This document shows positions 34,946 to 44,050 of a stretch of 45,013 nucleotides of DNA, piece by piece. Under the pieces are notes generated by a model. That model saw only the letters and a program-made list of their open reading frames with translations. It made no database searches and was not told where the DNA came from. Source of the DNA: Flavobacteriales bacterium (GTDB taxonomy: Bacteria; Bacteroidota; Bacteroidia; NS11-12g; UBA955); NCBI GenBank assembly GCA_947447955.1, contig CANFLS010000019.1, positions 1 through 45,013 on the forward strand, read 5' to 3'. Every line of letters begins with the position of its first letter. Position 1 is the first letter of the stretch. Position numbers and translations under genes: made by a program.

Positions 34946-35019
34946 TAGCGAAAGGGGGAATTGAACCCCCGACCTCAGGGTTATGAATCCTGCGCTCTAA
35001 CCACCTGAGCTACCTCGCT
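34946..35019 (-). tRNA. tRNA-Met (CAT anticodon)
   Basis: 74 bases fold as a cloverleaf: acceptor AGCGAGG / TTTCGCT with two G-T pairs, D arm GCTC...GAGC, anticodon loop TTCATAA, T arm GGGGG TTCAATT CCCCC, discriminator A. No CCA is encoded. The first pair is A-T, so it is not the initiator. Elongator Met is most likely; a lysidine-modified Ile tRNA with the same anticodon is the alternative. The fifth pair of the anticodon stem is an A-C mismatch (CAGGA / CCCTG). Confidence 0.93.
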
Positions 35020-35029
35020 AATTAGGGTG

Positions 35030-35061
35030 CAAAGATAATTATTTTCTACTCTTTTTCCAAA
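35030..35061 (-). promoter_or_regulatory. Promoter of the tRNA gene
   Basis: Minus strand: TTTG (35061-35058), 20-base spacer, TATCTTTG (35037-35030). Both elements are exact, and the box ends 10 bases before the mature tRNA. The best promoter in the window. Confidence 0.75.
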
Positions 35062-35091
35062 AGATTTTTTTAGAAAAAAAGTAATATTCAA

Positions 35092-36162
35092 TTATTTGAG
35101 AAGGACTCTTTCTACAGAATCAAAAACAACTTGAGAATCAATATCTTCCATGCAAGTGATTCCGGTTTTACATTGTCCTAAATAAAAACACTGACAAGGT
35201 TTTGGTGGCTGCACAATTTCACCTTTGTTGAATAAATCGAATTCGTGAGGATTAAAAATATTGTTCATCAACACTATTTTCTTACCCAAACCCAATGTCA
35301 AATGCATGCCCATTGTTACTTGTGTAACAACCAAATCGCAATGATCAATCAAATTGATGAATTTATTAAGAGGGAAATTTCCAAAATATTCAGCACCACT
35401 TTTGGCTTGAATTTCTAAATTGCGATCGTGCTCTTGCGCACCACCCAAAAGCAATGGGAAATAACCTGCCGCTTTGATTATTACTACGAGTTCAACCCAT
35501 TTGTCAATACTCCACAATCTGGTTGTCCATCTGTCGCCGCAGCCTGTATTTAAACCAATTACTTTTTTATCTGCTGGTAAATCCCATGTAAATCCTTTAT
35601 CGGAATGGTTATCAAGCAAATATGGTTCGTCGTTGTATTCCAAACCGCATAGTTCAAAGATTTCGGTACAGTAATTTTTTGTATTGGCTTGGCTTACATC
35701 ATCAAATAAACCTGTGCTGAATTTATGATTCGCTAATTCATTCACTGGTTGAGATGCTCCGTCCTTCAAAATGTATCCAAATTTTTCTTTGGCATTGACC
35801 ATTTTCAACAAAGCACTCGCTTCTTTTTCTTTATCTAAATTGATGGCAATATCCCAATCTGTATTTTGGGCATACAAAATGGCTTCAACACCCAATTTGT
35901 AAATTTCATGTATTTCATTTTTTGGCAATATGTCAGGAAATAAAGTAATCCATGTAAATTTGGCAGATGGGAAAAGTTTTTTATATCGGGTAACTAAGGG
36001 TGTTGTTCGAATTACATCGCCCATGGCACCTAATTTTATTATTAAAATTTTCTTTTCAATTGGAGTATAAACCGGGCAGTTTTCGCAGTGAAAGCCTTGT
36101 TGTTTGTGGGGCTTGCAAGGAATATGGCCCAAAAAGTGAAGGCAATCGGATTTGTAAATCAT
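35092..36162 (-). CDS. GT9 family glycosyltransferase with two cysteine clusters
   Basis: 356 residues. The GT9 N-domain starts IIKLGAMGDVIRTTPL (42-57), the heptosyltransferase signature. The C-domain has NTGCGDRWTTRLWS (near 194-207) and the donor site VTQVTMGMHLTLGLGKKIV (near 283-301). GT9 enzymes add heptose or related sugars to lipopolysaccharide core. Unusual here: four cysteines at 7, 16, 26 and 29 before the domain, and four more in CQCFYLGQCKTGITC near 326-340, as if binding a metal. Close to the O-acylation cluster and the tRNA. Probably cytoplasmic at the membrane face. Confidence 0.88.
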   Translation of the reverse strand: MIYKSDCLHFLGHIPCKPHKQQGFHCENCPVYTPIEKKILIIKLGAMGDVIRTTPLVTRYKKLFPSAKFTWITLFPDILPKNEIHEIYKLGVEAILYAQNTDWDIAINLDKEKEASALLKMVNAKEKFGYILKDGASQPVNELANHKFSTGLFDDVSQANTKNYCTEIFELCGLEYNDEPYLLDNHSDKGFTWDLPADKKVIGLNTGCGDRWTTRLWSIDKWVELVVIIKAAGYFPLLLGGAQEHDRNLEIQAKSGAEYFGNFPLNKFINLIDHCDLVVTQVTMGMHLTLGLGKKIVLMNNIFNPHEFDLFNKGEIVQPPKPCQCFYLGQCKTGITCMEDIDSQVVFDSVERVLLK

Positions 36163-36244
36163 AATGCGAAAATAGTTTTTTTAATAAAAATACACACTAT
36201 CTGTAACGTTTTAGGCATATTATTTGTCTATATTAGTAGAGAAA

Positions 36245-39200
36245 TTGAAATACAGCAGGTCAAAAATAAAAGTTTTCGCATTTTTAATTGTTTTTTTTAT
36301 CACACAATTTGCAAATGCTTCCCATCTTGTGGGTGGATTTTTGACGTACCGTTGGTTAGGATCCAACGGATCAATTACCCAGTATCGCGTAAACATGTAT
36401 GCCTATCGCGATTGCTCAAAAGATGGCACCAGTGATGAACGTCCATTTGATAAAATAATTAACCTTTGTGTTTTTAATTCAGATAAAACATTGTATAACA
36501 GTTACGATGTTAACCTACTGAGTAAGAAAAAAGTAAATCCAGTTGGAAATACAAATTGTCCTGAGGTTGCATCTGCCTGCCTAGAACAAGGACTTTATGA
36601 AGTAGTAATATCATTGCCAGTTAGTTCGAAAGGGTTTTATTTAAAGTGGGAGAAATGTTGTAGAAACACCCAAAATAATTTGAGAGATCAAGGTGGAACT
36701 GCCTACCAAGGTCAAACCTATTATGGCTACATTCCAGCTACCAATATTCAAAACAGTTCACCATACTTTCTAGATATTCCGGTGCCGTTTATTTGTAAAA
36801 ACGATACCACCACAATTCGAAATAGAGCCATTGATCCAGACGGAGATTCATTATCTTACAGATTAGTAACCCCCTGGCAAGGAGCAACGGCACAAACACC
36901 AAATCCAAATTGTAATTCTTTTATGCAGAATTCTCCGAATGTTGACTATAACAATGGATATAGTGCCTCACAACCATTTGGAAGCTCTGGCTTGGCCTTC
37001 GTTGATGCATTTAATGGATTAACCACATACATGTCTAAGGTGGCTGGTAGGTTTGCTGTTGCCATTGAAGTTATTGAATGGCGAAATGGTGTCATCATAT
37101 CTACGGTTAGACTCGATTTGCAAATTCTTGTAATCAATTGTACCCCCAACAATAAACCTACACTCGGTTATCAAACCAAAAGTAAATATTGGACCGTTGA
37201 AGCTGGCCAACCTTTTTGTTATGATGTTACAGCCAAGGATTTAAAAGATTCAACGCAAATCATTACGCTTCAAGCTTATTCCGATATTATTACAGGCATT
37301 AATGGATTTAATTATACTAAGGCTACGATGTCACCAGCTATAAATGCTGGTAAGAAAACTGTAGTGAGTAAGTTTTGTTGGACCCCAGATTGTAATATAC
37401 GTACAAAGGATACCTTTAGGGTAACATTTGAAGCCTATGACAATGGGTGTCCCTCAAAATTTGTAAATGAAAATGTTTATATTAAAGTAAAGCCATTCAC
37501 TCCAACTGAAAAAATTGTTGGACCGAATACAGCTTGTCAAAATCAACAAAATGTTAAATATTCAATTGTGAACTCAGATACGGGCCATAGGTATGTTTGG
37601 TCTGTAACGGGAGGTTTGATTGTAGGTGGGAATACAGGTAATACTATAGCAGTGAATTGGGGCAATGGAACTCAAGGAATTGTTAAATTAAGTGTTACAA
37701 GTCGGTGGGGTTGTTTAAGTACGCCCATTCAATATGTAGTTGACCTTACTCTTGCCCCAAGCAAACCTAAAATTTTGGGTCCAGATACCGTTTGTTTTGA
37801 AGGGGTTTCTACGTATGAAATTGTTGGAAATGCCTCGGAGAAATATACTTGGAAGGTTTTTGGTGGAACCAATAATGGCGTGATTCCTGGAAGTTTAGAG
37901 AAGTTAAAAATATATTGGACAACAAGTACCAAAGGATATGTGGCGGTTTTTGCATCAAATGCAGCGGGTTGTAATAGTCCGGTAGATACAATGAGAATTG
38001 TAAATGCCCCTTCCAATAAAGTGAAACTTGATGGGCCAATTTCTGTTTGTCCTAACAACAAAAATATTCTCTATACAATTTCGAATTTGGGTTGGAAAGC
38101 TACCTATACATGGAAGATTTTTGGAGGGACAAAAATTCGCGCTGCAAATGATTCTCAAGCGCTTGCCGATTGGGGAGGTTTAGGAGGCGGTGGCGTTCTT
38201 GTAAATTCAATAGATAGATTTGGTTGTCCAGACACTACTTTTTTGGCAGTTAGAAAAACACATAATTTGTTGGGTCAACAACCTATTGGCGATAGTATTA
38301 TATGTGAATTGGACAACAATGTTCCATTTAGAATTAAGCAAGTAAGTGGCGAAACTTACCAATGGTCAATTTTTGGAGGAACCATAACCACATCTGATAC
38401 AATAATTAAAATACTAACCAATTGGGGGACTGCTGGAATGGGATGGGTAGGCGTTCAGTCGAAAGCCTATGATTCGATTTCCAAACTTCCTTGTTTGAGT
38501 TCTGTTCACAAAGTGAATGTAACCAAGAATCCTATACCGAGTTTAAAGTTATTTACGCTACCTGTGCAACCCGATATTTGTCAAAATGCAAAATGGGTTG
38601 ATTTGTTTACTTGGACCATTGACAATGGCGATTCAATTGAACTACAATTTACAGGATTGAATTATAAAATTAAGAATACAATTCTTGGAAGTCAATTAAC
38701 CAAGGAATTGTCGATTGACATCAATACCATTGGCACTTTTGCTTTCAAAGCCAGACAAATTTCGCAATGGGGTTGTGTTGGTCCTTGGTATAATACTTCG
38801 GTGACAATCAATCCTAAACCAATTTTTACGCCTATCGTTGGCGATAGTGTCATTTGTTTCCCTCATTTGAATGGGTATGTTTACAAAATTTCCGGAATTT
38901 CAAGCAGCACATATTCTTGGCAGTTAATTGGTGGGAAATATTCAACAAATCCAGGCACAACCGGTACAGCAGTAATCGATTGGGATAGCATGGCGCCACT
39001 GAAAAAAGTAACTGTTGTTGAAATTTCAGATAAAGGTTGCCTTGGCGATTCGTTAAGCACCGTTGTTTTTTATGACAATCCAAAAATCACATCGAAATGG
39101 GTAACGGTTACTCCACCTCCATTGAAAGACGGACAAAATCTGGTTAAATACATATTGTGGAATGCTCCTCGAAATAAAGATAGTATCATTGTTCAAAGAA

Positions 39201-39904
39201 GACAGTTTGGAATGCCTCAGTTTTGGGATATAGACCAAACGAGTGCTACAGATACGCTTTACAACGACAATCAAGCTTCACCAGATAATTTTGCTTATGA
39301 TTATAGGGTAGTAGCAATCAATCAATGTGGTGATTCTGTGTATAGCAATATCAACACGTCGGTTTTATTAACAGGTAAAAAAATTGGTGCACTTTCAATG
39401 TCGTTTACTTTTTCACCATATTTGGGTTGGAACAACGGAGTTGATCGTTACGAATTATACCGTCAATTGGAAGATAAGTCGGGCTATGTTTTATACAATA
39501 CATATGCTGTTCCATCAAAAGATAGTTTTGATAACGGAATGGATAATTTTGGTCAGCGATACAGAATCAAAGCCTATGAATTAGGGGGAGAGAGAATTTC
39601 TTGGAGTAACGATATTATTTTGTATTATGATCCAATCATCTATATTCCAAATGCATTCACACCGAATTCAAATGGCCGAAATGAGGTATTTAGATCAGAA
39701 TGTTCAGGGGGTAAAGATTTTAATATGAAAATTTTTAGCCGCTGGGGAGAAAAATTATTTGAGACAAATGATCCAAAACAAGGGTGGGATGGGACATACA
39801 ATGGCAAAGAAGTGCCAATTGGTGTTTTTGTCTATTACATTCAGGTTACGGATTACAAAGATAAAATTTATGATTTTAACGGAACTATTCAATTATTACG
39901 TTAA
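36245..39904 (+). CDS. Giant secreted protein with PKD-like repeats and gliding-motility C-terminal domain
   Basis: 1219 residues from the TTG at 36245. No ATG occurs before about residue 44. The TTG at 36224 is also open but overlaps a possible -7 box; with 36245 the signal peptide KVFAFLIVFFITQFANA begins suitably. Next comes ASHLVGGFLTYRWL...YRDC, EKCCRNTQN and DPDGDSLSYRLVTP, the hallmark N-domain of this Bacteroidota surface family. Five PKD-like repeats of about 80-100 residues follow (each with Y-x-W-x-(V/I)-x-GG and ending xxxxGC). The end (about 1132-1219; YIPNAFTPNSNGRNE, RWGEKLFET, GWDGTYNG, PIGVFVYYIQV) is the gliding-motility-associated, type B T9SS domain. It is likely displayed on the cell surface or in a matrix. 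Confidence 0.9.
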   Translation: MKYSRSKIKVFAFLIVFFITQFANASHLVGGFLTYRWLGSNGSITQYRVNMYAYRDCSKDGTSDERPFDKIINLCVFNSDKTLYNSYDVNLLSKKKVNPVGNTNCPEVASACLEQGLYEVVISLPVSSKGFYLKWEKCCRNTQNNLRDQGGTAYQGQTYYGYIPATNIQNSSPYFLDIPVPFICKNDTTTIRNRAIDPDGDSLSYRLVTPWQGATAQTPNPNCNSFMQNSPNVDYNNGYSASQPFGSSGLAFVDAFNGLTTYMSKVAGRFAVAIEVIEWRNGVIISTVRLDLQILVINCTPNNKPTLGYQTKSKYWTVEAGQPFCYDVTAKDLKDSTQIITLQAYSDIITGINGFNYTKATMSPAINAGKKTVVSKFCWTPDCNIRTKDTFRVTFEAYDNGCPSKFVNENVYIKVKPFTPTEKIVGPNTACQNQQNVKYSIVNSDTGHRYVWSVTGGLIVGGNTGNTIAVNWGNGTQGIVKLSVTSRWGCLSTPIQYVVDLTLAPSKPKILGPDTVCFEGVSTYEIVGNASEKYTWKVFGGTNNGVIPGSLEKLKIYWTTSTKGYVAVFASNAAGCNSPVDTMRIVNAPSNKVKLDGPISVCPNNKNILYTISNLGWKATYTWKIFGGTKIRAANDSQALADWGGLGGGGVLVNSIDRFGCPDTTFLAVRKTHNLLGQQPIGDSIICELDNNVPFRIKQVSGETYQWSIFGGTITTSDTIIKILTNWGTAGMGWVGVQSKAYDSISKLPCLSSVHKVNVTKNPIPSLKLFTLPVQPDICQNAKWVDLFTWTIDNGDSIELQFTGLNYKIKNTILGSQLTKELSIDINTIGTFAFKARQISQWGCVGPWYNTSVTINPKPIFTPIVGDSVICFPHLNGYVYKISGISSSTYSWQLIGGKYSTNPGTTGTAVIDWDSMAPLKKVTVVEISDKGCLGDSLSTVVFYDNPKITSKWVTVTPPPLKDGQNLVKYILWNAPRNKDSIIVQRRQFGMPQFWDIDQTSATDTLYNDNQASPDNFAYDYRVVAINQCGDSVYSNINTSVLLTGKKIGALSMSFTFSPYLGWNNGVDRYELYRQLEDKSGYVLYNTYAVPSKDSFDNGMDNFGQRYRIKAYELGGERISWSNDIILYYDPIIYIPNAFTPNSNGRNEVFRSECSGGKDFNMKIFSRWGEKLFETNDPKQGWDGTYNGKEVPIGVFVYYIQVTDYKDKIYDFNGTIQLLR

Positions 39905-39948
39905 AACTTATTATAATTGCTAAACTAAAACAAAAGAAATATAAAAAC

Positions 39949-40725
39949 ATGTCAAGTCCATTATTTTCAGACAAAGTTTTCGACAGTGCACGTAGCACGT
40001 CTTATGAAGGTTCAATGACCTTAAAAGGAACAATTAACAAATCACTTTTGTTGTTTGCTACTTTATTAGTTCCAGCATTTTGGGTATGGAATAAAATGTC
40101 AGGAGTTGCCGAAATGGCGCCATTAGATAGAATGTCATATGCTCAAAATAACGGCATTATGGGTTATATGATTGGCGGATTAATTATCGGATTCATATCT
40201 GTATTAATCATGATGTTTAAAAAGTCATGGTCACCCTATTTGGCACCAATTTATGCTGCTGCAGAAGGTGTTTTATTGGGTTCAATATCCATGTTTTTTG
40301 AATTGATGTATCCTGGTATTGTTATCCAAGCGGTAGGAATTACTTTGTTGATCTTCGCAATCATGTTGTCGGCATACAGAAGCGGTTTGTTACGCGCTAC
40401 ACCAATGTTTACCAAAGTTATCGTTTTTGCAACGATTGGGGTAGGTGTATTTTATGGAATTATGATGTTAATGAATTTGTTTGGTGCAACTTCATTGGCA
40501 AGTTTTTATGCAGGAAATTCGTTAATGTCAATTGGAATTTCAGCACTTGTAGCTGGTATTGCTGCATTTAATTTGATACTTGACTTTGCTTTCATTGAAA
40601 ATCAAGTTGAGCAGGGTGCTCCGCAATATATGGAGTGGTTTGCAAGTGTAGGCTTATTGGCTACATTGATTTGGTTATACCTTGAAATTTTAAGATTGTT
40701 ATCAAAACTTCAAAGCAGAGATTAA
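39949..40725 (+). CDS. Bax inhibitor-1/YccA family membrane protein
   Basis: 258 residues, seven membrane helices (from about 28 to the C-terminus). The family pattern is visible in APIYAAAEGVLLGSIS (about 97-112), the pore helix ISALVAGIAAFNLILDFAFIE (about 195-215) and the C-terminal helix with LYLEILRLLSKLQ. These proteins act as pH-gated calcium-leak channels or regulators of membrane proteases in other organisms; the role here is not set by context. Ends at a strong terminator. Confidence 0.92.
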   Translation: MSSPLFSDKVFDSARSTSYEGSMTLKGTINKSLLLFATLLVPAFWVWNKMSGVAEMAPLDRMSYAQNNGIMGYMIGGLIIGFISVLIMMFKKSWSPYLAPIYAAAEGVLLGSISMFFELMYPGIVIQAVGITLLIFAIMLSAYRSGLLRATPMFTKVIVFATIGVGVFYGIMMLMNLFGATSLASFYAGNSLMSIGISALVAGIAAFNLILDFAFIENQVEQGAPQYMEWFASVGLLATLIWLYLEILRLLSKLQSRD

Positions 40726-40744
40726 TAAAAGTTTTATACAAAAG

Positions 40745-40771
40745 AAAGGCGCAGTGTACTGCGCCTTTTTT
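40745..40771 (+). terminator. Intrinsic terminator after the Bax-inhibitor gene
   Basis: 10-bp stem AAAGGCGCAG / CTGCGCCTTT, loop TGTA, followed by a T-run; 20 bp after the stop at 40725. Confidence 0.92.
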
Positions 40772-40799
40772 GTTAAATGAATCTTTGAGAATAGGAAAA

Positions 40800-41120
40800 T
40801 CAATCTTCATCATAAAGCAACTCTAAGCGAGCGCTTTGAAGTTCAGCCAAACTATGTTGGTCTTTAAGTTCTTTTGCAATTTCAATTCCTTTGTCAAATG
40901 TTGCCATGGCTTCTTCCTTTTTGGCAAGTTCAATTTGAAGTTTACCCAAATGATAATAAGTTGCCACATAATTGGGGTAATTATCAACGAGCTCCAAATA
41001 TTTTGAAAGGGCCATTTGTAAATCTTCCATTTTGCGATATTCTTGGGCAATGGCATAATGCACAAACGGATCGTTTGGTGAATCGTTTAAAAAGGTTGTA
41101 AGTTGATCTAATCTGCTCAT
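40800..41120 (-). CDS. Small TPR protein
   Basis: 106 residues, all helical. Two TPR units: YAIAQEYRKMEDLQMALSKY (about 22-41) and TYYHLGKLQIELAKKEEAMA (about 54-73), with a third, weaker unit after. No signal peptide. Its start overlaps the DUF5683 gene by 4 bp, so it is the last gene of the par operon. Such proteins act as adaptors; partner unknown. Confidence 0.9.
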   Translation of the reverse strand: MSRLDQLTTFLNDSPNDPFVHYAIAQEYRKMEDLQMALSKYLELVDNYPNYVATYYHLGKLQIELAKKEEAMATFDKGIEIAKELKDQHSLAELQSARLELLYDED

Positions 41121-41638
41121 CGAATGTTGTAGGTTAATGAGAAAATACGATTTCTTTCAGGATGAAAGTTAGCAGAGAGGTTTTGATTGATATCAAACTT
41201 AAAGAAATGCGCATCTACCGTTGCATCAATTACTTGTAAAACATAAATGATACTCACCGCAATGATCGAAGCATCTCTGTTTATGCGGTAGTTTTCTCTT
41301 TGCGTTATGGATAATGGATTTGGCGTTTTTCCAGCTGCGTAAATAGTTCTGAACGAATCGTTCATGTTTGTCATATTGGTTTGATTTGAAATCAAGCTAT
41401 AAATGGATATTCCAAGCGCAGCATAAACAATGGGAACTTTCCAGTACTTCTGATTATATATCTGACCAGCACCTGGCATTGCTAGCGCTAAAATAGTGGC
41501 TTTCCTTGGAGAATGAACCAAAGTAACCATTGTGTCTTTCTTGGTAGAATCTACCAAGAAAGACAGCTCATTGGCTTTGAGATTTTTTGCACTTAATAGC
41601 ACAAAAACAAAGAGAACAATGATTTTTATTAATTTCAT
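41117..41638 (-). CDS. DUF5683 domain protein
   Basis: 173 residues. Signal peptide (IKIIVLFVFVLLSAKNLKAN, cleavage near 22), then a hydrophobic domain: ATILALAMPGAGQIYNQKYWKVPIVYAALG (48-77, with the conserved PGxGQxYN segment) and DASIIAVSIIYVLQVIDATVDAH. I recall this family as the frequent neighbour of parB in Bacteroidota. It lies 5 bp after parB. Function unknown; position suggests an envelope protein coexpressed with the segregation genes. Confidence 0.88.
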   Translation of the reverse strand: MKLIKIIVLFVFVLLSAKNLKANELSFLVDSTKKDTMVTLVHSPRKATILALAMPGAGQIYNQKYWKVPIVYAALGISIYSLISNQTNMTNMNDSFRTIYAAGKTPNPLSITQRENYRINRDASIIAVSIIYVLQVIDATVDAHFFKFDINQNLSANFHPERNRIFSLTYNIR

Positions 41639-41643
41639 TAATG

Positions 41644-42528
41644 TTAAATCAGATTCAAAATTCGCTCTAAATCTTCTTTGTTTTTATAGGAAATTATGAT
41701 TTTACCTTTTCCTTTACTTCCAGACTTTAAATGAACGGCAGCGTTTAGTTTTTTATAAAAGGCTTCTGTAATTCTGTCAATTTCAGGATCCCAATCAGTT
41801 CCATTGATTGCAAAACTATCTGTAGGGCCTGATTTTTTTGCTTTTACCAATCCTTCAACATCCCTTACGCTAAGGTTGTTTTCGATGATTTCTTGGTACA
41901 ATTCTAATTGGTCTTTTAAGCTATCCATGTTAATCATGGCTCTTGCATGACCCATACTTACTTTGGCTTGCTTAATACCCAATTGAATTTCTTCAGGTAA
42001 ACGCAATAATCGCAAGTAGTTGTTCACTGTAGTTCTGTCTTTTCCAACGCGTTCGCCAAGTTCGTCTTGGTTTAAACTGCATTCGTCAATCAGGCGTTTG
42101 TAACTCATTGCAACATCAATTGCATTTAGGTCGCTACGTTGAATATTTTCAATCAACGCCATTTCAAGCATATCTTGATCATTCGCAGTGCGAACAAATG
42201 CAGGAATTTGCGTTAATCCTGCTTTTAAAGATGCACGTGTTCTGCGTTCTCCAGAAATGAGTTGGTATTTGTCATAACCCATTTTACGGACGGTAATAGG
42301 TTGTATTACTCCGTGTACTTGAATGGATTGACACAATTCTTCAAGGGCAACTTCATCAAATTCAGTTCTTGGTTGAAATGGATTTGCTTCAATGTCACCA
42401 AGTGAAACCATAGAAACCGATCCTAATGGATTGTTTTCTTGGATTTCATTTCTATCTTGATCCGCATTTTCTAAAAGCGCACTTAATCCTCTTCCTAATC
42501 CCGTTTTTCTTTTTATTACCTGTGTCAT
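41644..42528 (-). CDS. parB: Chromosome-partitioning protein ParB
   Basis: 294 residues. N-terminal ParA-binding tail ([12 protein letters not shown], 8-19), CTPase domain with IQPITVRKM and [10 protein letters not shown] (near 110-119), [14 protein letters not shown], a helix-turn-helix around [27 protein letters not shown], and a C-terminal dimerisation domain. Binds parS and spreads as a CTP-dependent clamp. Overlaps parA by 4 bp. I did not find a clear parS palindrome in the window. Confidence 0.97.
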   Translation of the reverse strand: MTQVIKRKTGLGRGLSALLENADQDRNEIQENNPLGSVSMVSLGDIEANPFQPRTEFDEVALEELCQSIQVHGVIQPITVRKMGYDKYQLISGERRTRASLKAGLTQIPAFVRTANDQDMLEMALIENIQRSDLNAIDVAMSYKRLIDECSLNQDELGERVGKDRTTVNNYLRLLRLPEEIQLGIKQAKVSMGHARAMINMDSLKDQLELYQEIIENNLSVRDVEGLVKAKKSGPTDSFAINGTDWDPEIDRITEAFYKKLNAAVHLKSGSKGKGKIIISYKNKEDLERILNLI

Positions 42529-43322
42529 ACCAATACGTTATCTTCTGTTGCTTTAATTAATCCGTTTTTTACCAATACTTCTTTTGCCAAATTTAAATAG
42601 TTAATCGACCCTTTGCTATCAGCATCGTGATAAATCACTGGCATTCCAAAACTCGGAGCTTCACCTAATTTTGTATTGCGTTGAATGATGCTATCAAAAA
42701 CGATATCTTGAAAGTGTGTTTTTACATCTTCAACTACTTGATTGCATAGTCTCAAACGACTATCATACATCGTAAGTAAAATGCCTTCAATTTCAAGTTG
42801 TTTATTCAAATGGTTTTGAATAATTTTAATTGTATTTAAAAGTTTACCCAATCCCTCCAATGCAAAATATTCACATTGAACAGGAATCAATACACTGTCT
42901 GCAGCAACCAAAGCATTGGTTGTAATTAAACCAAGCGAAGGAGAGCAATCGATGATGATGAAATCGTATTGGTTCTTGATGGACTTTAATACGCCATCCA
43001 TCATTCTTTCGCGGTTGGGCATTTCTAATAGTTCAATTTCTGCACCCACCAAATCAATATTCGATGGCATCAAATCTAAAAATGGAGTTTCAGTAGAAAC
43101 AATTACATCGGATGGTCTAATGTCTTGCACCAAGCATTCATATAAACCCAATTTGGTGTTTTTAGGATTAAATCCAACACCAGAAGATGCATTTGCCTGA
43201 GGATCGGCATCTACCAAGAGTGTTTTAAACTCTAATACTGCCAAACTTGCAGCTAAATTAATTGCGGTAGTGGTTTTTCCTACGCCTCCTTTTTGATTTG
43301 CAATCGCTATAATTTTTCCCAT
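42525..43322 (-). CDS. parA: Chromosome-partitioning ATPase ParA/Soj
   Basis: 265 residues. Deviant Walker [15 protein letters not shown] (10-23), DADPQANAS (switch/Walker A', near 39-47), and Walker [12 protein letters not shown]. Cytoplasmic ATPase that pulls ParB-parS complexes along the nucleoid. Immediately follows the metal-dependent hydrolase gene (2 bp gap), so the four downstream genes are one transcript. Confidence 0.97.
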   Translation of the reverse strand: MGKIIAIANQKGGVGKTTTAINLAASLAVLEFKTLLVDADPQANASSGVGFNPKNTKLGLYECLVQDIRPSDVIVSTETPFLDLMPSNIDLVGAEIELLEMPNRERMMDGVLKSIKNQYDFIIIDCSPSLGLITTNALVAADSVLIPVQCEYFALEGLGKLLNTIKIIQNHLNKQLEIEGILLTMYDSRLRLCNQVVEDVKTHFQDIVFDSIIQRNTKLGEAPSFGMPVIYHDADSKGSINYLNLAKEVLVKNGLIKATEDNVLV

Positions 43323-43324
43323 TT

Positions 43325-44008
43325 TTATAAATTTATTGTACTCCCAATTGTCATTAAGTTTAATTCGATGTTTTCAGCTTTGAATGCGTTGATGGCTTCA
43401 TCATGATTGATTTTGATTAATCCAAAAGTATCATAATGTACTCCAATTACTTTTTTAACATTTAACAATGTTGCAGCGTCTACTGCATCGTTATAATCCA
43501 TTGTGAAATTGCCACCAATTGGTAAAATGGCAAGATCTAAAGGATGTTTTTTGCTTATTAGTGACATGTCACTAAACAAAGCAGTATCACCAGCATAATA
43601 AATGTGATGTTCATTTGTTTTCAAAGTAAATCCTCCAGCTACACCACCATAAGTTCCATTATGAAAACTACTGCTGTGAATGGCTGGGGTCATTTTTATT
43701 TCCATTCCATCAAAGTTCCAACTTCCACCAATATTCATAGGGTGAATGTTAGGTGCTCCTTGGTTTTGTAGGTAGCTACAAACTTCATACATTCCAACAA
43801 TGGTTGCATTGCTTTGTTTGGCAATTTCAACGGCGTCGGCGGTATGGTCTGAATGGGCATGGGTAATAAAAATATAGTCGGGATTGATTTTTGAAATATC
43901 TACGTCTTTTGCAAGTTCATTTCCTCGGATGAATGGATCAAAAAGCATACTTTTGCCATTGCAATTAATTTCAAAACAAGCGTGTCCGTAGTAAGTTATC
44001 TGAATCAT
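43325..44008 (-). CDS. Metallo-beta-lactamase-fold metal-dependent hydrolase (UPF0173 type)
   Basis: 227 residues, the family's normal size. [11 protein letters not shown] (4-14), THAHSDHT (49-56; HxHxDH), [22 protein letters not shown] and [10 protein letters not shown] supply the metal ligands in the expected order. Typical of the YtkL/UlaG-like family with unknown substrates. Divergent from the next gene; -7 box TAAATTTG lies 17 bases before its ATG. Confidence 0.93.
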   Translation of the reverse strand: MIQITYYGHACFEINCNGKSMLFDPFIRGNELAKDVDISKINPDYIFITHAHSDHTADAVEIAKQSNATIVGMYEVCSYLQNQGAPNIHPMNIGGSWNFDGMEIKMTPAIHSSSFHNGTYGGVAGGFTLKTNEHHIYYAGDTALFSDMSLISKKHPLDLAILPIGGNFTMDYNDAVDAATLLNVKKVIGVHYDTFGLIKINHDEAINAFKAENIELNLMTIGSTINL

Positions 44009-44025
44009 GTAAATCGACTGAGGAG

Positions 44026-44033
44026 CAAATTTA
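44026..44033 (-). promoter_or_regulatory. -7 box upstream of the hydrolase-parAB operon
   Basis: TAAATTTG on the minus strand, exact TAnnTTTG, 17 bases before the ATG at 44008. No clear -33. Confidence 0.45.
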
Positions 44034-44050
44034 TCTCTTCTCTTCTTTAC

